A stretch of DNA of 64,000 nucleotides from Dimorphilus gyrociliatus (taxonomy: Eukaryota; Annelida; Polychaeta; Dinophilidae). This document shows positions 1-11,484 of this stretch, piece after piece. The position numbers were made by a program, and so were the translations under genes. Position 1 is the first letter of the stretch. Each line of letters begins with the position of its first letter. Location: NCBI GenBank assembly GCA_904063045.1, contig CAJFCJ010000024.1:434001-498000 (forward strand). Reading direction: 5' to 3'. The notes beneath the pieces were generated by a model. The model saw only the letters and a program-made list of their open reading frames with translations, was not told where the DNA came from and did not search any database.

Positions 1-539
1 TCAGTCTCTATATAAAAAATTGAGGAATACTTAGGAAATGCATCGCTGAGAAGCGGAAAGGATTATGTAGATTATTCGATTTGTTTAGGAGGAATGCTAT
101 TACAGAAGGACGAATTGGGGTTTCTTTTTTTTTTACATTGATAATATTTTCGTGAGTTTATGCTTAGAAGCTAAAATTGGTTTGTTAGTACTCTTTTCTA
201 AAGTTAAATAAGGAATATTTCAGATATTCAGATCGCTTCTCCACCAAGAAATGTGGGAATTAATCATTTAGATTAGTGATCATGACTTTGTCATTTACTT
301 CCTTTTTCGACTTCCAAAATGTCGAATATATCCGATCAATTTGACTTTGATAGACGTGTTTATTTTTTAAAGGAAAAGATTGTGTAGAAGGTTTTTGTGG
401 AAAGTTTCAGAATGGCTACAATTCTGATAGTCACAATTAATACTGTTTAAGAATCTCCGTATACCATTAATGTCAACTTAATTTATTAAAAAAATTCGTC
501 CTTAGCAACGCTTCTAATTGTTGACTTGTTTTTTTTTAG
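1..539 (+). other. Partial dishevelled intron at the window edge
   Basis: No coding-like stretch is visible before the T-run acceptor at 530-539. The DIX-encoding exons should lie to the left of the window. Confidence 0.6.
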
Positions 540-3500
540 TTATACGAATTAATGGACATAATAAGTTACCAAAACCTCATGGATTTGATGCTACCTCTAG
601 TATATTGAGTTCAGACTTAGAAACGACGAGTTTTGTTGATTCAGAAGATGATGCCTACAGTCGGTTCTCTTCGGCCACTGATACAACGTGTTCAGCGTAC
701 ATGCAACGATATCGCCAAAGGCGTCGACGGCGTCATCGACCGCCACCAATTAGTCGAGCCTCCTCCTTCTCGTCCATTACCGATTCAACTATGTCCCTTA
801 ACATAATTACCGTCACTTTGAATATGGGTAAGTTTTTTTTTTTACAGCCAAGTTTATGTTGTTGTAAAGTGATCAAGATTGGGAGATGGCCAGTATTGAT
901 CGGAAGCTTGGTGTCCGGGGGGTGTTTTTTAATTTCCTCTCTTAACGAAAATATCGATGAAAGCGTCAACCTTTCTTTTCCAATTTACTACAGATACCAT
1001 CAACTTCCTTGGAATAAGTATAGTTGGACAGAGTAATAAAACAGGAGATGGTGGTATATATGTTGGCTCAATTATGAAAGGAGGAGCCGTAGCTCAAGAT
1101 GGGCGAATTGAACCTGGTGATATGATATTGGAAGTCAACGGTGTCAGTTTTGAGAATATGAGTAACGACGATGCTGTTCGTACTCTTAGGGAATCCGTAC
1201 TCAAACCTGGACCTATAACGCTAGTCGTGGCTAAATGCTGGGATCCCAATCCAAAAGGTTACTTTACAGTACCCAGACAAGAACCTGTCCGGCCAATAGA
1301 TCCTGGTGCATGGATAGCACATACTACAAATGCTCTCCAGGGACGATATACTAGTACATCTTCCATGACATCGTCGAATCCCGATTCCGAACGGTCAATT
1401 CAGAATCTCACAGCAGATGCTGATATGACAACTGTAGTTAGAGCTATGGCCCAGCCTGATTCTGGTTTAGATATCAGAGATAGACAATGGCTAAAAATAA
1501 CAATACCTAACGCTTTTATCGGTTCAGACCTAGTCGATTGGCTGAATACGCATGTTGAGGGATTCGCAAGTAAGAAAGATGCTAGGAAATATGCTTGCAA
1601 CTTGCTTAAAGCAGGTTATATAAGGCATACAGTAAATAAATTAACGTTTTCGGAGCAGTGCTATTATGTATTTGGAGATATTTGTGGAGGTTTGTAAAAT
1701 TATTATTAGCATTCATTATTCATATATAAGGGATATAGGATATTAGATGGGCATCTTTTACTTGATTTCTGAACATTTTCTATTTATTGATATTTTTTTT
1801 GCCATTTAATTAATTGTTCTTTCGATTTCATCTTTACTAGAATGTGATGAAATCGTAAAGAAAGAGAAAGCACATATCTCATATATATATATTTATATAA
1901 GATATATTTCATTCATTCATTAAACATTAATATCTTTTATGATTTTAGTTTCCATATTTTATTCTACCCAATTTATATCTTAATATATAAACATAATATC
2001 TCTTCCTTATATATGTAATTATTTTCTTGTTTTTTTTTATTACTATTATTCTTACCCTTAATTTATATGAGTTGAAAACAATTGAACAGCCTCGAGCAGA
2101 GATTTAGATTCCCAGACAAGTTTGACGTCGAGCGGGTCGAGCGTGTCTAATTTTATGCCGACTATGACTGGTAGTTAGTATAGACGGAGCTTTATTAGGA
2201 TTTTTTTTTTAACTAGACAGAGACAATTAACGCTTTCGTTGTTTATAAATATATACAATATGTATATAAATATCTATATAAATGATAAAAAGACTTTATT
2301 TAGTTGAACAGTTTACTAGCTTATATATATTTTTTTCCCTCTTGATTCTTTCCTGAATTTTTTTGTTTACATTTTCCGTTTTTGGAAATTTCTATATTTG
2401 TTTATCTTTCTAATTAATCAGTTTTATTTTCAAGAAAATTCTGTACTTGTTAATTCTAAAACTAATAATGCTGCTTTTTTTCTACTTTTTACTTCTTCTT
2501 TTTAACTAGAGAGTAAGTAGAGAGATGATGAAGGAGAATATTTATTTACTATTTTAATACTAAACTATCTGATGGAAATATTCATTTATAATTATTATTC
2601 TCCTTCCCCTTTCACCCCTCTACGTACTAACTGGTCGTAACATAATCTTTTTCTATAAATATTCAATTCGTCGTTTGCTACCTCAGATTTATCATCCTTG
2701 ACTCTGGGGGATATCGATTCTGTATCCGAGGTTAACAATGAAAGAGATACGCTTGGACCTTTACCTCCACCGCAATGGGCTCCCCACGGCTATACTCATA
2801 ATCCTTACGGGCCCTCACCCTTTGTACCACCTAACCCACAAGCCCCTAACTTCCTACCTCCCCCACCAAATATCAGACCAGCTGCTCCAATGATGATGGG
2901 AGGATTAGGAGTGGTAAATACTGGTGGAGCGGACTCTGCCTCTTACGTTTCAATGCCTCCTCAAGCAAACGGTGCTGATGCTGCTACTAGCGTTTATAGT
3001 GGATCTGGTGCGTTTTTTTATTCAATTTTTTTTTTGTACATTACTGTCAATATTGTCATTCGTTGTTGCATTATTTGCATGGCCTTGACTTTTATAATTG
3101 GATTATCATTTACTTACTTTTTGTCAGAAAATTGTTGGCAAAAAAGTCCAAATATTTTATTAAACCAAGCTAGTTGTACGTAAAAACGTGGAGTAATTAG
3201 TTAAAAGGAAACTCATTTTCTATCTACTAGAGCCAAGAAACCAGGTTTCCATGGTAATAATATTTAGAAAAATTCGGCTGATCTAATTTAGCTGGGAGAA
3301 ATTTGACAAGATCAACCTATTTATATATAAAAATTATATATATATATACATATCTATAGTTGTAGATTTAAACATAAAATTTTATATATATATATATATC
3401 TCTCTATATATATATATAAAAAAAACAAACGCACTAAAATAACATTTGCCAACAGTTTGCCTCTCTTTTTATTAGTTCTACCGAAATAGTCTTTTTTTTC

Positions 3501-5827
3501 TGTTTCTGCAACAGTTTGTTGTTTATTTTTTTATTCAGGTGGAAAAAACAATGCTTGTGCATGCTTCGTGTCTCATACTTATAAGCAGCTGAAAAAATTA
3601 TGGATTGACAAGGGTAAACAACAACAACTGCAGTGTCCACACGGAAAAACTTACAAATTACCTTCCTACTTTGATCCGGATATTGATAGATCGACATCGT
3701 CTAGTTGCGGTTCGTGTTAGATATTTTATTTTCACCATCCCTCCTAATCATTTTTTTTACATTCTCATTTATACCTCTCTAATTTTGTTATTTTTTAATT
3801 ATAACTTTAAATAACACTATAATCTGCGCCTTTTTTACACCTTCAATTTATTTTATATATTTATACCTACATCTCATTTTTCTACCAAATGTTAAAGCTA
3901 TTTTTCTTCTTTACGTTGTTGTTTTGTTGTTGTTGTTGTTGTTGTTTTGACTTTGGCGGCAGTTCTGTTTTTCTTCAGGTCTTGAGAGACTTTACTTAGA
4001 TGTTTTATTTATTAATTGAACATATAAACACCACACAAACACACAAAATTCAAAGGTTGCACAAATTACGTATACTATATAAATAACGGAAATATTAATG
4101 CATATTTAACCTCTGATGGGAAAAAAGAGTTAGTGAAGCGTTCTCAAGCAGATGGCAAAAATCGGAAAATTCAATTAGGTTCTTGCCATTGATTGAAAAC
4201 GTTATTAGCTTGACCTTTTTTCAAAAGCAAACCCAATAATTTGATAAATTAGTGAACCTTTGGTTAACTTAAATTATAGCTTATTGAAATGGGGATTGTG
4301 TTGATAGGAGCAACCTATTAATTCTTTTCAAAAAAGAGAGTGAAAAAAAAACATCAATCTAACTTTGCCCTTTACGCTTCTACCATAAAAAAATCAAGCG
4401 TCAAAGTTTTTTTTGTACACGAAAGATAAAAGATACAGTCAGAATAGAAAAAAAAAGGCAAAGAGAAGGAAGTGGAGCGAGTACTGGGTGTGGGGAGAGA
4501 TAGACAGCAGCACACAGAGTAAAGTGAGAGACAGAGAATAAAAAAATGGGAAAAGCTTGCATTTCTATGATAGACAGAGAGAAAACTGAGCAGGGATCCG
4601 TTTATTTCCAATAGAGTTTAACAATTTGTATAAAAAAAGGGGGAAAATATGCAGAGAATATGATAATGTCAAACAATGGGCCAAAAGCTGCTGAATATGA
4701 ATGAAATATTATAAATTTTGAAGAGCTAAGATTTAAAACGTTATTAGAAAAAAAGGCGAATGAAATGTTTATTAGGTTATAGGATTTGAAGCTTAATAAC
4801 GTTTAATTTCCGGTATAGAGTACTATAAATAGTTTGGATCGGATTCTTAAGAAGAATTTACTAATTTCTTACTAATGTACCTAAATATTATTAGGAAGCA
4901 GCGCATCGGATCGAAGCCAAAAGAAGATAGAAATAAAGGAGCAAATAAATGTTCCCGAAGAAAGTGATGGTAATAATAGCGTCGTTGAAAGGGCTTTACC
5001 CCCGCCTCCAAGGCAACTACAATTGCAGAATGATGATATATCGGCCAGCAGGCAAAGTTTTCGATTAGCTATGGGAAATCCTTGTAAGTTTATATATTAT
5101 TAAATAAGACATTTTCTTTCTATTAATAAAAACTTTTCCGTTCCGCTAAATGTTTATAAAAACAGGCAGGTAAAGTATAAAAATGGGAGGGACCTATATT
5201 GTTAATTGCACCTATCTTATGCCTATACTTTTTTTTATCTACTAAATGTTATTTCTTGTACGTTAATCAATTAAAGCATGAATGTAAAGTGAACTTTAAA
5301 AGGTTATAGAAAATCGGTGTTTCTTCAACGGTATAAGGAAATAATGAACAACTATTACATTTCTGTGTTCTAAAATAGCCGATTTTCAAAAGCATTTAAA
5401 TGAATAGTATTAGCAAAAAGTAATATAATTAGGACAAGAGAAAAAGAAAACATATATGAAATTTTGTTTTCCTTTTCTTTTCTCTCGCTCTCTTTTCTCT
5501 TTATCTCTCATTATCTCCACTTGTTAAAATCGTATTAACTTTTTATATTTTTTTGTACAAATAAGCATATTTACACAGCATCTCTATTTATATTTATTAT
5601 ATTTATTATATATATTTATTCATAAAATTGACACGCTTATTTTTTCCCTCTTCCAAAACTAAAACAATCAAACAAACCATTTAATTGTATTTATATATTA
5701 AATATTTATGTAAATTTATATATTAAAACAAAGCACTATTAACCTTAGAAGAACTCTCTAATTGACTAATTCTCTTTCTATTTCATTTTCAACAGGCGAT
5801 GACTTTCAAGATATGGGCCGAATCTAG
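540..5827 (+). CDS. DVL/dsh: Dishevelled, 3' portion (PDZ-DEP-C-terminal tail)
   Basis: Cytoplasmic scaffold of canonical and planar-polarity Wnt signalling, linking Frizzled to downstream effectors. Exons inferred from splice sites and phase: 540-827, 994-1689, 2687-3007, 3539-3709 (possibly optional), 4895-5083, 5796-5827. The first exon carries the acidic and Ser-rich linker and the basic stretch before the PDZ ([14 protein letters not shown]). The PDZ spans the 827/994 junction, with carboxylate-binding loop [10 protein letters not shown] and then [17 protein letters not shown] follows ([20 protein letters not shown] to EQCYYVFGD). The tail is Pro-rich and ends with the family signature SRQSF-LAMGNP, then a short DDFQDMGRI and a stop. 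All internal junctions seen are phase 1. The DIX domain must lie upstream of the window, so the gene is cut at the left edge. Identity is secure because PDZ and DEP match vertebrate Dvl almost residue for residue. Confidence 0.96.
1690..2686 (+). other. Dishevelled intron after the DEP exon
   Basis: A 997 nt AT-rich intron between phase-1 splice sites (GTTTGT at 1690, CTCAG at 2686). It holds TA-rich tracts near 1880-1910 and 2250-2280 and no open stretch that looks coding. Confidence 0.7.
3539..3709 (+). other. Extra coding exon in the dishevelled tail (cassette or alternative last exon)
   Basis: 171 nt (57 codons) lie between a good acceptor (pyrimidine run, TTATTCAG) and a GT at 3710. The stretch is open only in the frame continuing exon 2687-3007, and both ends are phase 1, so including or skipping it keeps the reading frame. 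It encodes a Cys/His-bearing segment with CACFVSH near its start and [15 protein letters not shown] in the middle, then a Ser-rich end. If the weak donor (GTTCGT) is not used, translation runs three codons on to a TAG at 3718-3720, giving an alternative C terminus. I know no counterpart in vertebrate Dvl. Codon use looks coding, but transcription is not shown. Confidence 0.6.
3924..3949. repeat. (GTT)n microsatellite
   Basis: About eight GTT units in a dishevelled intron. Confidence 0.9.
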
Positions 5828-6710
5828 TCCACACAGTATTTAATACTATATTTAAAACTATTTAAAAACAAAAAAACAAATAAGCCTCTAAAAGAAACGA
5901 ATGATGAAGAAAATAAGCCAAATTGACTTAGACTGACTTTTTTTTTGCCTGAAAATTATTTAACTTTATACTTTATACTGTTTGTTTTTTAAAAAAAAAT
6001 TCATTTATCGACACTGTTCTCTCTCTATATATATATATCTATATATATCTATATATAACAAATATGTAAATCATTTTTTGTTTTCGATATATTTATAATA
6101 TCATAGACAAAACTTTGAAAGGAAACAAAAGAAAACAAATGAAATTCAAAGATGAAGATGAAGATAGCTTTTTTTTTGTTACTATATTTTTTCTTTTTAT
6201 TTTGATTTATATCATTTTACATATTTATATACATATAGAAAAAAGACAAAAACAATACTAAACCTTTTTTTGCTGCAGTTGTACAAGAGTTATAAAAGAA
6301 AATAATAATACAGGATTGTCGTGTGCATCTTTTTTTTATTTTGTTCTTTGGATAGAAATCATGCTCTACCAATATATATATATATATATACATATATACT
6401 AAAATATATATATATATGTGTATATATGTGCGTGGACAGTTTGTTATTTATATTTAATGTTTATATTTTTTTATCAAATAATTGGCTATATATTCGGATT
6501 TGAATAATTCCTTGAACATTTTATAACTATATAAATATTATTGAATTGAGTGTTCTATTCTCTAATTTATTTGTTTACACTTTTTCATTTATTTTTTTAA
6601 GAAAGTGAAAGTTAACATCATTTTTTATTAGTTGAATCTCAAAAAAGGAAAGAATAATCATTCTGAAACGAGAATAAAGTAAATAAAGAGAAGAAAACAA
6701 TATTTTCCTA
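5828..6710. other. Convergent 3' flanks of dishevelled and the RBR gene
   Basis: AT-rich 3' UTR and intergenic DNA between two genes pointing at each other. It contains (TA)n around 6028-6057 and 6370-6418. No gene seen. Confidence 0.7.
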
Positions 6711-9093
6711 TTATAGAATAATCGGAATTGATTTTAATAATTTAAAGACTAATTTCTTTAAAGAATCTTCTAACAAACCACATAAAGAATTTAATCTTTT
6801 TATAATAGTTTCGTTAAAATCCATCATTTCTTCTGTGCATTTAATTAGCTTCTTTGTCTCTAATCTAGCGAGTTCTATTTGCTGAATGATATCCTTGACA
6901 ATAATGTTATACTTCTTTGTTCTTTGTAATAAATAGCAATAGCAAGTTAAATAATCAGCCCTATATAAAGTTATATAGCAAAATTGAAGGCTTTTTAGCG
7001 CATGTGCATATAAATCAGCGCTAAACGCTTGCCTTCTCCTATTATATTGAGGATTTTGAGATGAACACCGCCATCTATATGCTATAAATTTCGCTTTACA
7101 TTTGACCACCTTAAAATTAAACCTCTTGAATGAATCGTACGCTTTTATTGCCTTCGATAAATTATCATCAACTGTAATCTCATCTTCCAATTGCCAATTA
7201 TCAGATTCCTTGTACTCAATTCTTTGAATAATTTTCTCAAAGATGCTATTCTCTTTACAATTTAAAGGCCAATGACAATCAAGTTTACAAATACAGCAGA
7301 AAAATTCCCCGCAGTCGCATTCCAGAATTCCCATACTATTGTTACAGTTTTTAATAAAAACCATGCAGCATTCGTTATTCCTACATCTGGGTCCTAATTG
7401 ATAAATTTTCTCTAAACTTCTCCTTTTCTTTGTTGTAAAATAATGATGGAAGCCATACATTGATATTAAGATTGGTAGTGGTATTTTCTCTTTACATTCA
7501 GTTAATATACATTCAGTATTATTAATATCGGAACGCATCCAACAGTCCTTGCAAAACCGATGTCCACATTTTAATCCATAACCATCATTTTTCGAGTAGC
7601 AAATTGCACAAATAAAAGTGAGATCTTTACTAAATTCTACTGGAGGTATTTTATCAAGTAACTTGAAATGTTCATCCTCCTTTTGATCATTTAAAAGTAA
7701 CTGTTTAATACTAATAGATTCCTGAGTACAATTAATAAACGATAATAGCCAATTACTAATAATCTTATCTGTTTTGTTTCTAAATAGTATATTATCATTC
7801 GTATTGGTTTTTCCTATTAAATTATCGTCATCTCCAATTAGAGAAAATAGTTCCGATTGATGAATCCATTTTGAATATTTTCCAATGAGAAAACCTAATA
7901 GTTTTCGAAAGGATTTTACTTTTATTGTATCGGTAAATTGAATATTAGAATTAGGAAAACATTGAAGATTGGTACCATTCTCTAATTTAATAACAATATC
8001 TTTTGAACTGTTTGGACACTCTGTTAGTTCTAGCTTAGTCATAAATATAAAGTTGTTAATAATACATTCTGAAACGTTCTTTCTCTTAAAGCCTTTAGAA
8101 AGTCTCTTTGAAAAGTCAAGCATTATTGTTAATGGTTTAGTAGAATATTCATCTAAAATTGCAATATCTTCTGACCGACTATCTTTAATAAATGAACTAA
8201 GAGCTTCCTTAGGAATTATAGCAAATGGTTTATTCAATATATTCTCCTTCCTTTTCTCCTTTTCTCCTATTTCTATTTGTTGGCATAATCTTAAATTTCT
8301 TAAAATTCTTATCTGTCTTTCCGATTCTTTATCGAGCGAATTTTCATTAATAAAAGAATCTATAATAGTTAATTAATAACAATATTATAAGATAACATCA
8401 ATTAATTAACTTACCAATCAAATGTTTGAATACGGGAAGACATCTACGTTTTCGTTTAGGTTTCTTTTGCAGTTTTTTAGTTGATTGATAAGAAGTAATA
8501 GGACTTTTACGATACATTTCGTAGAGTATTTCGAAATCATAAGTACCACGAAATTCTTGAATATGAGGATCATCTCCACAAAGATAATCTACATATAAGT
8601 CTTTATCGTGGGAAAACGTTTTTACCGCAGATCTAGATAATCCTTTTGAATTAGTGTAGGAAAAGGTCTGACCCCGTCTCCTAAAATCTACGGTAGTCTT
8701 GTCTATCATACCAATACTATAGCTATTTCCACATAGATACTTATTCTTTAAATGAGCGTCTAGCAACCATCTTTTCTGCTTGTTTAACGAATAGAAAAAG
8801 GGGTCTGAATGACCATATTCCTCTGGATTTCGAGCAATATTTAATACTAAACTATCATGAATTATAAAATGATTCCCTTCAATATTATTGAGAGATTCGT
8901 CTACAGTTATATCATTATTATTGAAGACAATCCATTTTCTTACAAGTTCTTTGTTAGATAAACGATCTGCATCACTACTCTTTCCAGTCCTTATAGTATT
9001 GCCGGTTCTAATGTTGCAGCGATGTTTTTTATGAGGATATGCTCTAGTAGGTTTTTCGAAGAAATTCTCGTCGCACCCATCATTATCGAGCAT
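6711..9093 (-). CDS. Ariadne-type RBR protein lacking RING2
   Basis: Two exons, 9093-8415 and 8359-6711, joined in phase 1 across a 55 nt intron (donor GTAAGT, acceptor TATTATAG), give about 775 aa. RING1 lies near residues 477-517 (C-x2-C of ICAIC, then CGHRFCKDCW). The IBR is near 551-594 (CRNNECC ... CDCGEFFCCICKLDCHWPLNC). An Ariadne-like helical C terminus starts near 629 (KAYDSFKRFNF). In Ariadne E3 ligases a RING2 with the catalytic cysteine sits between IBR and Ariadne domain. Here only about 35 residues, with no cysteine, lie between them in one uninterrupted frame, so transthiolation activity is doubtful. The N-terminal 230 residues contain a tract (DPFFYSLNKQKRWLLDAHL) that I do not recognise. 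It could be a ubiquitin/cullin-binding adaptor or a decaying ligase. The possibility that 8415-9093 is a separate gene is low, because frame and phase join cleanly. Confidence 0.8.
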
Positions 9094-9702
9094 AATCAGG
9101 ATACTCTTCTATATGCAAAAGTATATAGCGCTGTTATAATTATCTTGCAGGTATAAGCTTTAAAATAATTGCCCATTCAGTAAATTTTTCATTCAATAAC
9201 AATATGCCTCAACGTACATAGTTACTGTTGTAATGGCAACACGTGATATTTGGCGGGAAATATGAAATTAACAAAGTACTGTTGTAGCATATTGTTTAAA
9301 GAAACTAATTAATTAATTATTAGTTGAATTTAAAACTTGTTTATTAAGAACTTATTAAATATTAGATAATTGAAAGAAATATCAAAGAAATTTATATGAA
9401 AAAGTGATAGAAGAGTCTTTAAATTAAGCTTTTTAGATAATCCTTTTAAAATGTATATTAAATATTCTTTTTAATATTTTTTAATAATCTATAAAGATTA
9501 TAAAAAAAGTTAATATAATCATATGTTAAGATGAATTTAAATCATTGAGCCTAGGTAGAATGACTCAGCTCCATTTTAACCATGAGCGGTGTCCACATTG
9601 AGATGATATTTGCACACGCTCGTGTAGGGTTAAAACCAGCCTGCCTTACCTCCTCACCTCTCTGCCTATCTGTACAGCACCGCCTTTCACTCCCTCTCTT
9701 TC

Positions 9703-9738
<36 letters not shown>

Positions 9739-9926
9739 CACTTGCGTGTTCTCGTTTATACTTTTTTGTACTCAAGAGTAGGATAATTCTGCTAAATCGG
9801 CTGATTACTACTATTTCTATATGGCTTCCGCAAATTCAAGAGAACCAACTGTTTGTATGTAAAAGCTAAAAGTTTATATGATCTATAAATGACATTTTAC
9901 TGATGATTTTTTTGGATATTTTGTAG
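9094..9926. promoter_or_regulatory. Divergent promoter region between the RBR and CS-domain genes
   Basis: Both genes point away from this stretch. Within 34 bp it carries an imperfect RFX X-box (GTTGTAATGGCAAC, 9227-9240), an E-box CACGTG (9240-9245) and a perfect E2F-type site TTTGGCGGGAAA (9249-9260). The right part (9700-9740) is a (TA)n(TG)n microsatellite. The first coding exon of the CS gene should be here too but I could not place it with confidence; a short ATG-starting stretch at 9582-9622 is one candidate. Confidence 0.45.
9703..9739. repeat. (TA)n(TG)n microsatellite
   Basis: About 11 TA units running into about 7 TG units in the divergent RBR/CS promoter region. Confidence 0.9.
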
Positions 9927-10482
9927 ATGAAAGGCCTCATAAGGACGATACCACTGCTATAATTGTTCTAAGTCTTCCTAATTATAAACCACAGCGTTCA
10001 GGTATTTTTGGCAAAAAGGAATCAAATGCAAAAGAGCCAACGATAACTTTTACTGAAAAGTACGTATATCAAGTACAGAATAGATAAATAATTTAAGTCA
10101 TATTAAAGAGTATTAATTACGGAAAATTTCAAATAAATGAGGCAAATTTATGACCACTAGAGGGCATTCTATTTCCTGTGAAAACAAAAGTGTTTTAATA
10201 GTATAATTTTTTATGTATCTATTTATTATATTGTTGTTTTTTTCTTGAAATTTAGTTCATTCGAATTTCAACTGGAATTTAAAGATAATAAATATACACC
10301 GTTTTATCTAGAGAAGAGTTTGCCTTATAAAATACTTCCAGACCAGTGTAAATGGACTCCGGTTAGATTTGCACTTTATCTAATTACTTGTCGTTTATAT
10401 ACCAATTTCTTTTGAATAACAGGTTCTAGCTAAGGGTAAAGAGCCGAATGCAATAGAAATAACGTTAAAAAAGGCAGAATAA
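9927..10482 (+). CDS. CS (p23/HSP20-fold) domain protein, first exon not located
   Basis: Three exons are supported: 9927-10059 (phase 1 in, phase 2 out), 10256-10361 (phase 0 out) and 10423-10482, ending in TAA. The product has FGKKESNAKEPTITFTE, then a beta-strand repeat SFEFQLEF, then SLPYKILPDQCKW and a final NAIEITLKKAE. This strand pattern, with a short basic 'IEI-LKK-E' last strand, resembles CS domains of the CYB5R4, USP19 and CHORDC type, which bind HSP90 or other partners. The protein seems to be little more than the CS fold and stops right after it. The true start is unresolved because exon 9927 begins mid-codon. Assignment is by pattern only. Confidence 0.55.
10154..10166 (+). promoter_or_regulatory. 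CTCF-like core CCACTAGAGGGCA in a CS-gene intron
   Basis: A perfect match to the remembered bilaterian CTCF core (CCASYAGRKGGCA), inside the intron 10060-10255. It is one of about a dozen related words in the window (see findings). Occupancy is unknown. Confidence 0.35.
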
Positions 10483-11484
10483 TAATTGATTTGTTATTTT
10501 TGATACAATAAATAGAAAATTGATAACAAGAAACATGGGAATTTCTACAATTGTATATTATATAAACATTATATAAGCATAGGTACTTTCTATATTATAC
10601 AGTACATGAAAAAAATTCAACATTAATTGAATTGTTCCATAAATGCGTTCTTGGTAAAACAAAGAAATTCAAAAATGAAAATTTAAGTTTCTTTAATTGT
10701 TGTACATTTACAAAAATTTATCTGTATACACCAACATATTAGGCGTAGACACGTAAAGAGATTCATTACAGTTAGAAAATGAAATGAAACAGAGAATATA
10801 AACATTTAATGATAAACAACATGAGCATAATATTTTGCAGGTATATAAATTAATAATTAACTGGTGGAGGGGGGGAATTGATAAATTTTTTGAACATATT
10901 AATATGTGAACCTTTATAAGCATTCTTATAACTTTACAGATTGAATTTCGAATGGATGAGAAACTCATTAAAACCACTGTAAATAAAACACTGTAAGAGT
11001 TAGAATAACTTTATAAATGAACATAAATGCTTTCTATTAATTTTAAATCTATTTTCAAAAATCTATTCAAGTTTTTTTAAAGCTATCTTAACTATTCTTT
11101 TCTTTCACTTTAAAAAATGTTTTAAAACGTCTTCACTTGAATCTCTAGAGAAAAAGAAATCATATTAAACATATATCTAAGTTTCAATATATATCTCTCT
11201 TTAAATATAAAAAAATCTTTATATTAAATAATAATTATAGCAAGAAAATAATTATGATATTTAATATAATTCAAGAATAATTTAATGCTTATAGAATTCA
11301 GTCCTAATTTTATGCTAGAATTCTTAAAAGCCAATTACTTTAAAAGTGCAGAATCAGTAAGTAAATTATTCATTTCTCTCACTCTTTACTCCCATAGTTT
11401 CTCATCCGTCGAAACTCTATTACAAAGTTTTAGAATGTGAACAAAGAAATATTAATCTCTCTTCACCCTCTTAACAATAGTCTT
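10483..11484. other. Convergent 3' intergenic region
   Basis: About 1 kb of AT-rich sequence between two convergent genes, with multiple AATAAA-like words. No coding stretch recognised. Confidence 0.6.

Noticed and set aside
9582-9869. 95-codon plus-strand frame upstream of the CS-domain exons
   Set aside because: Most of it translates a (TA)n(TG)n microsatellite. Only its first few codons could belong to a real first exon, and the donor there is weak.
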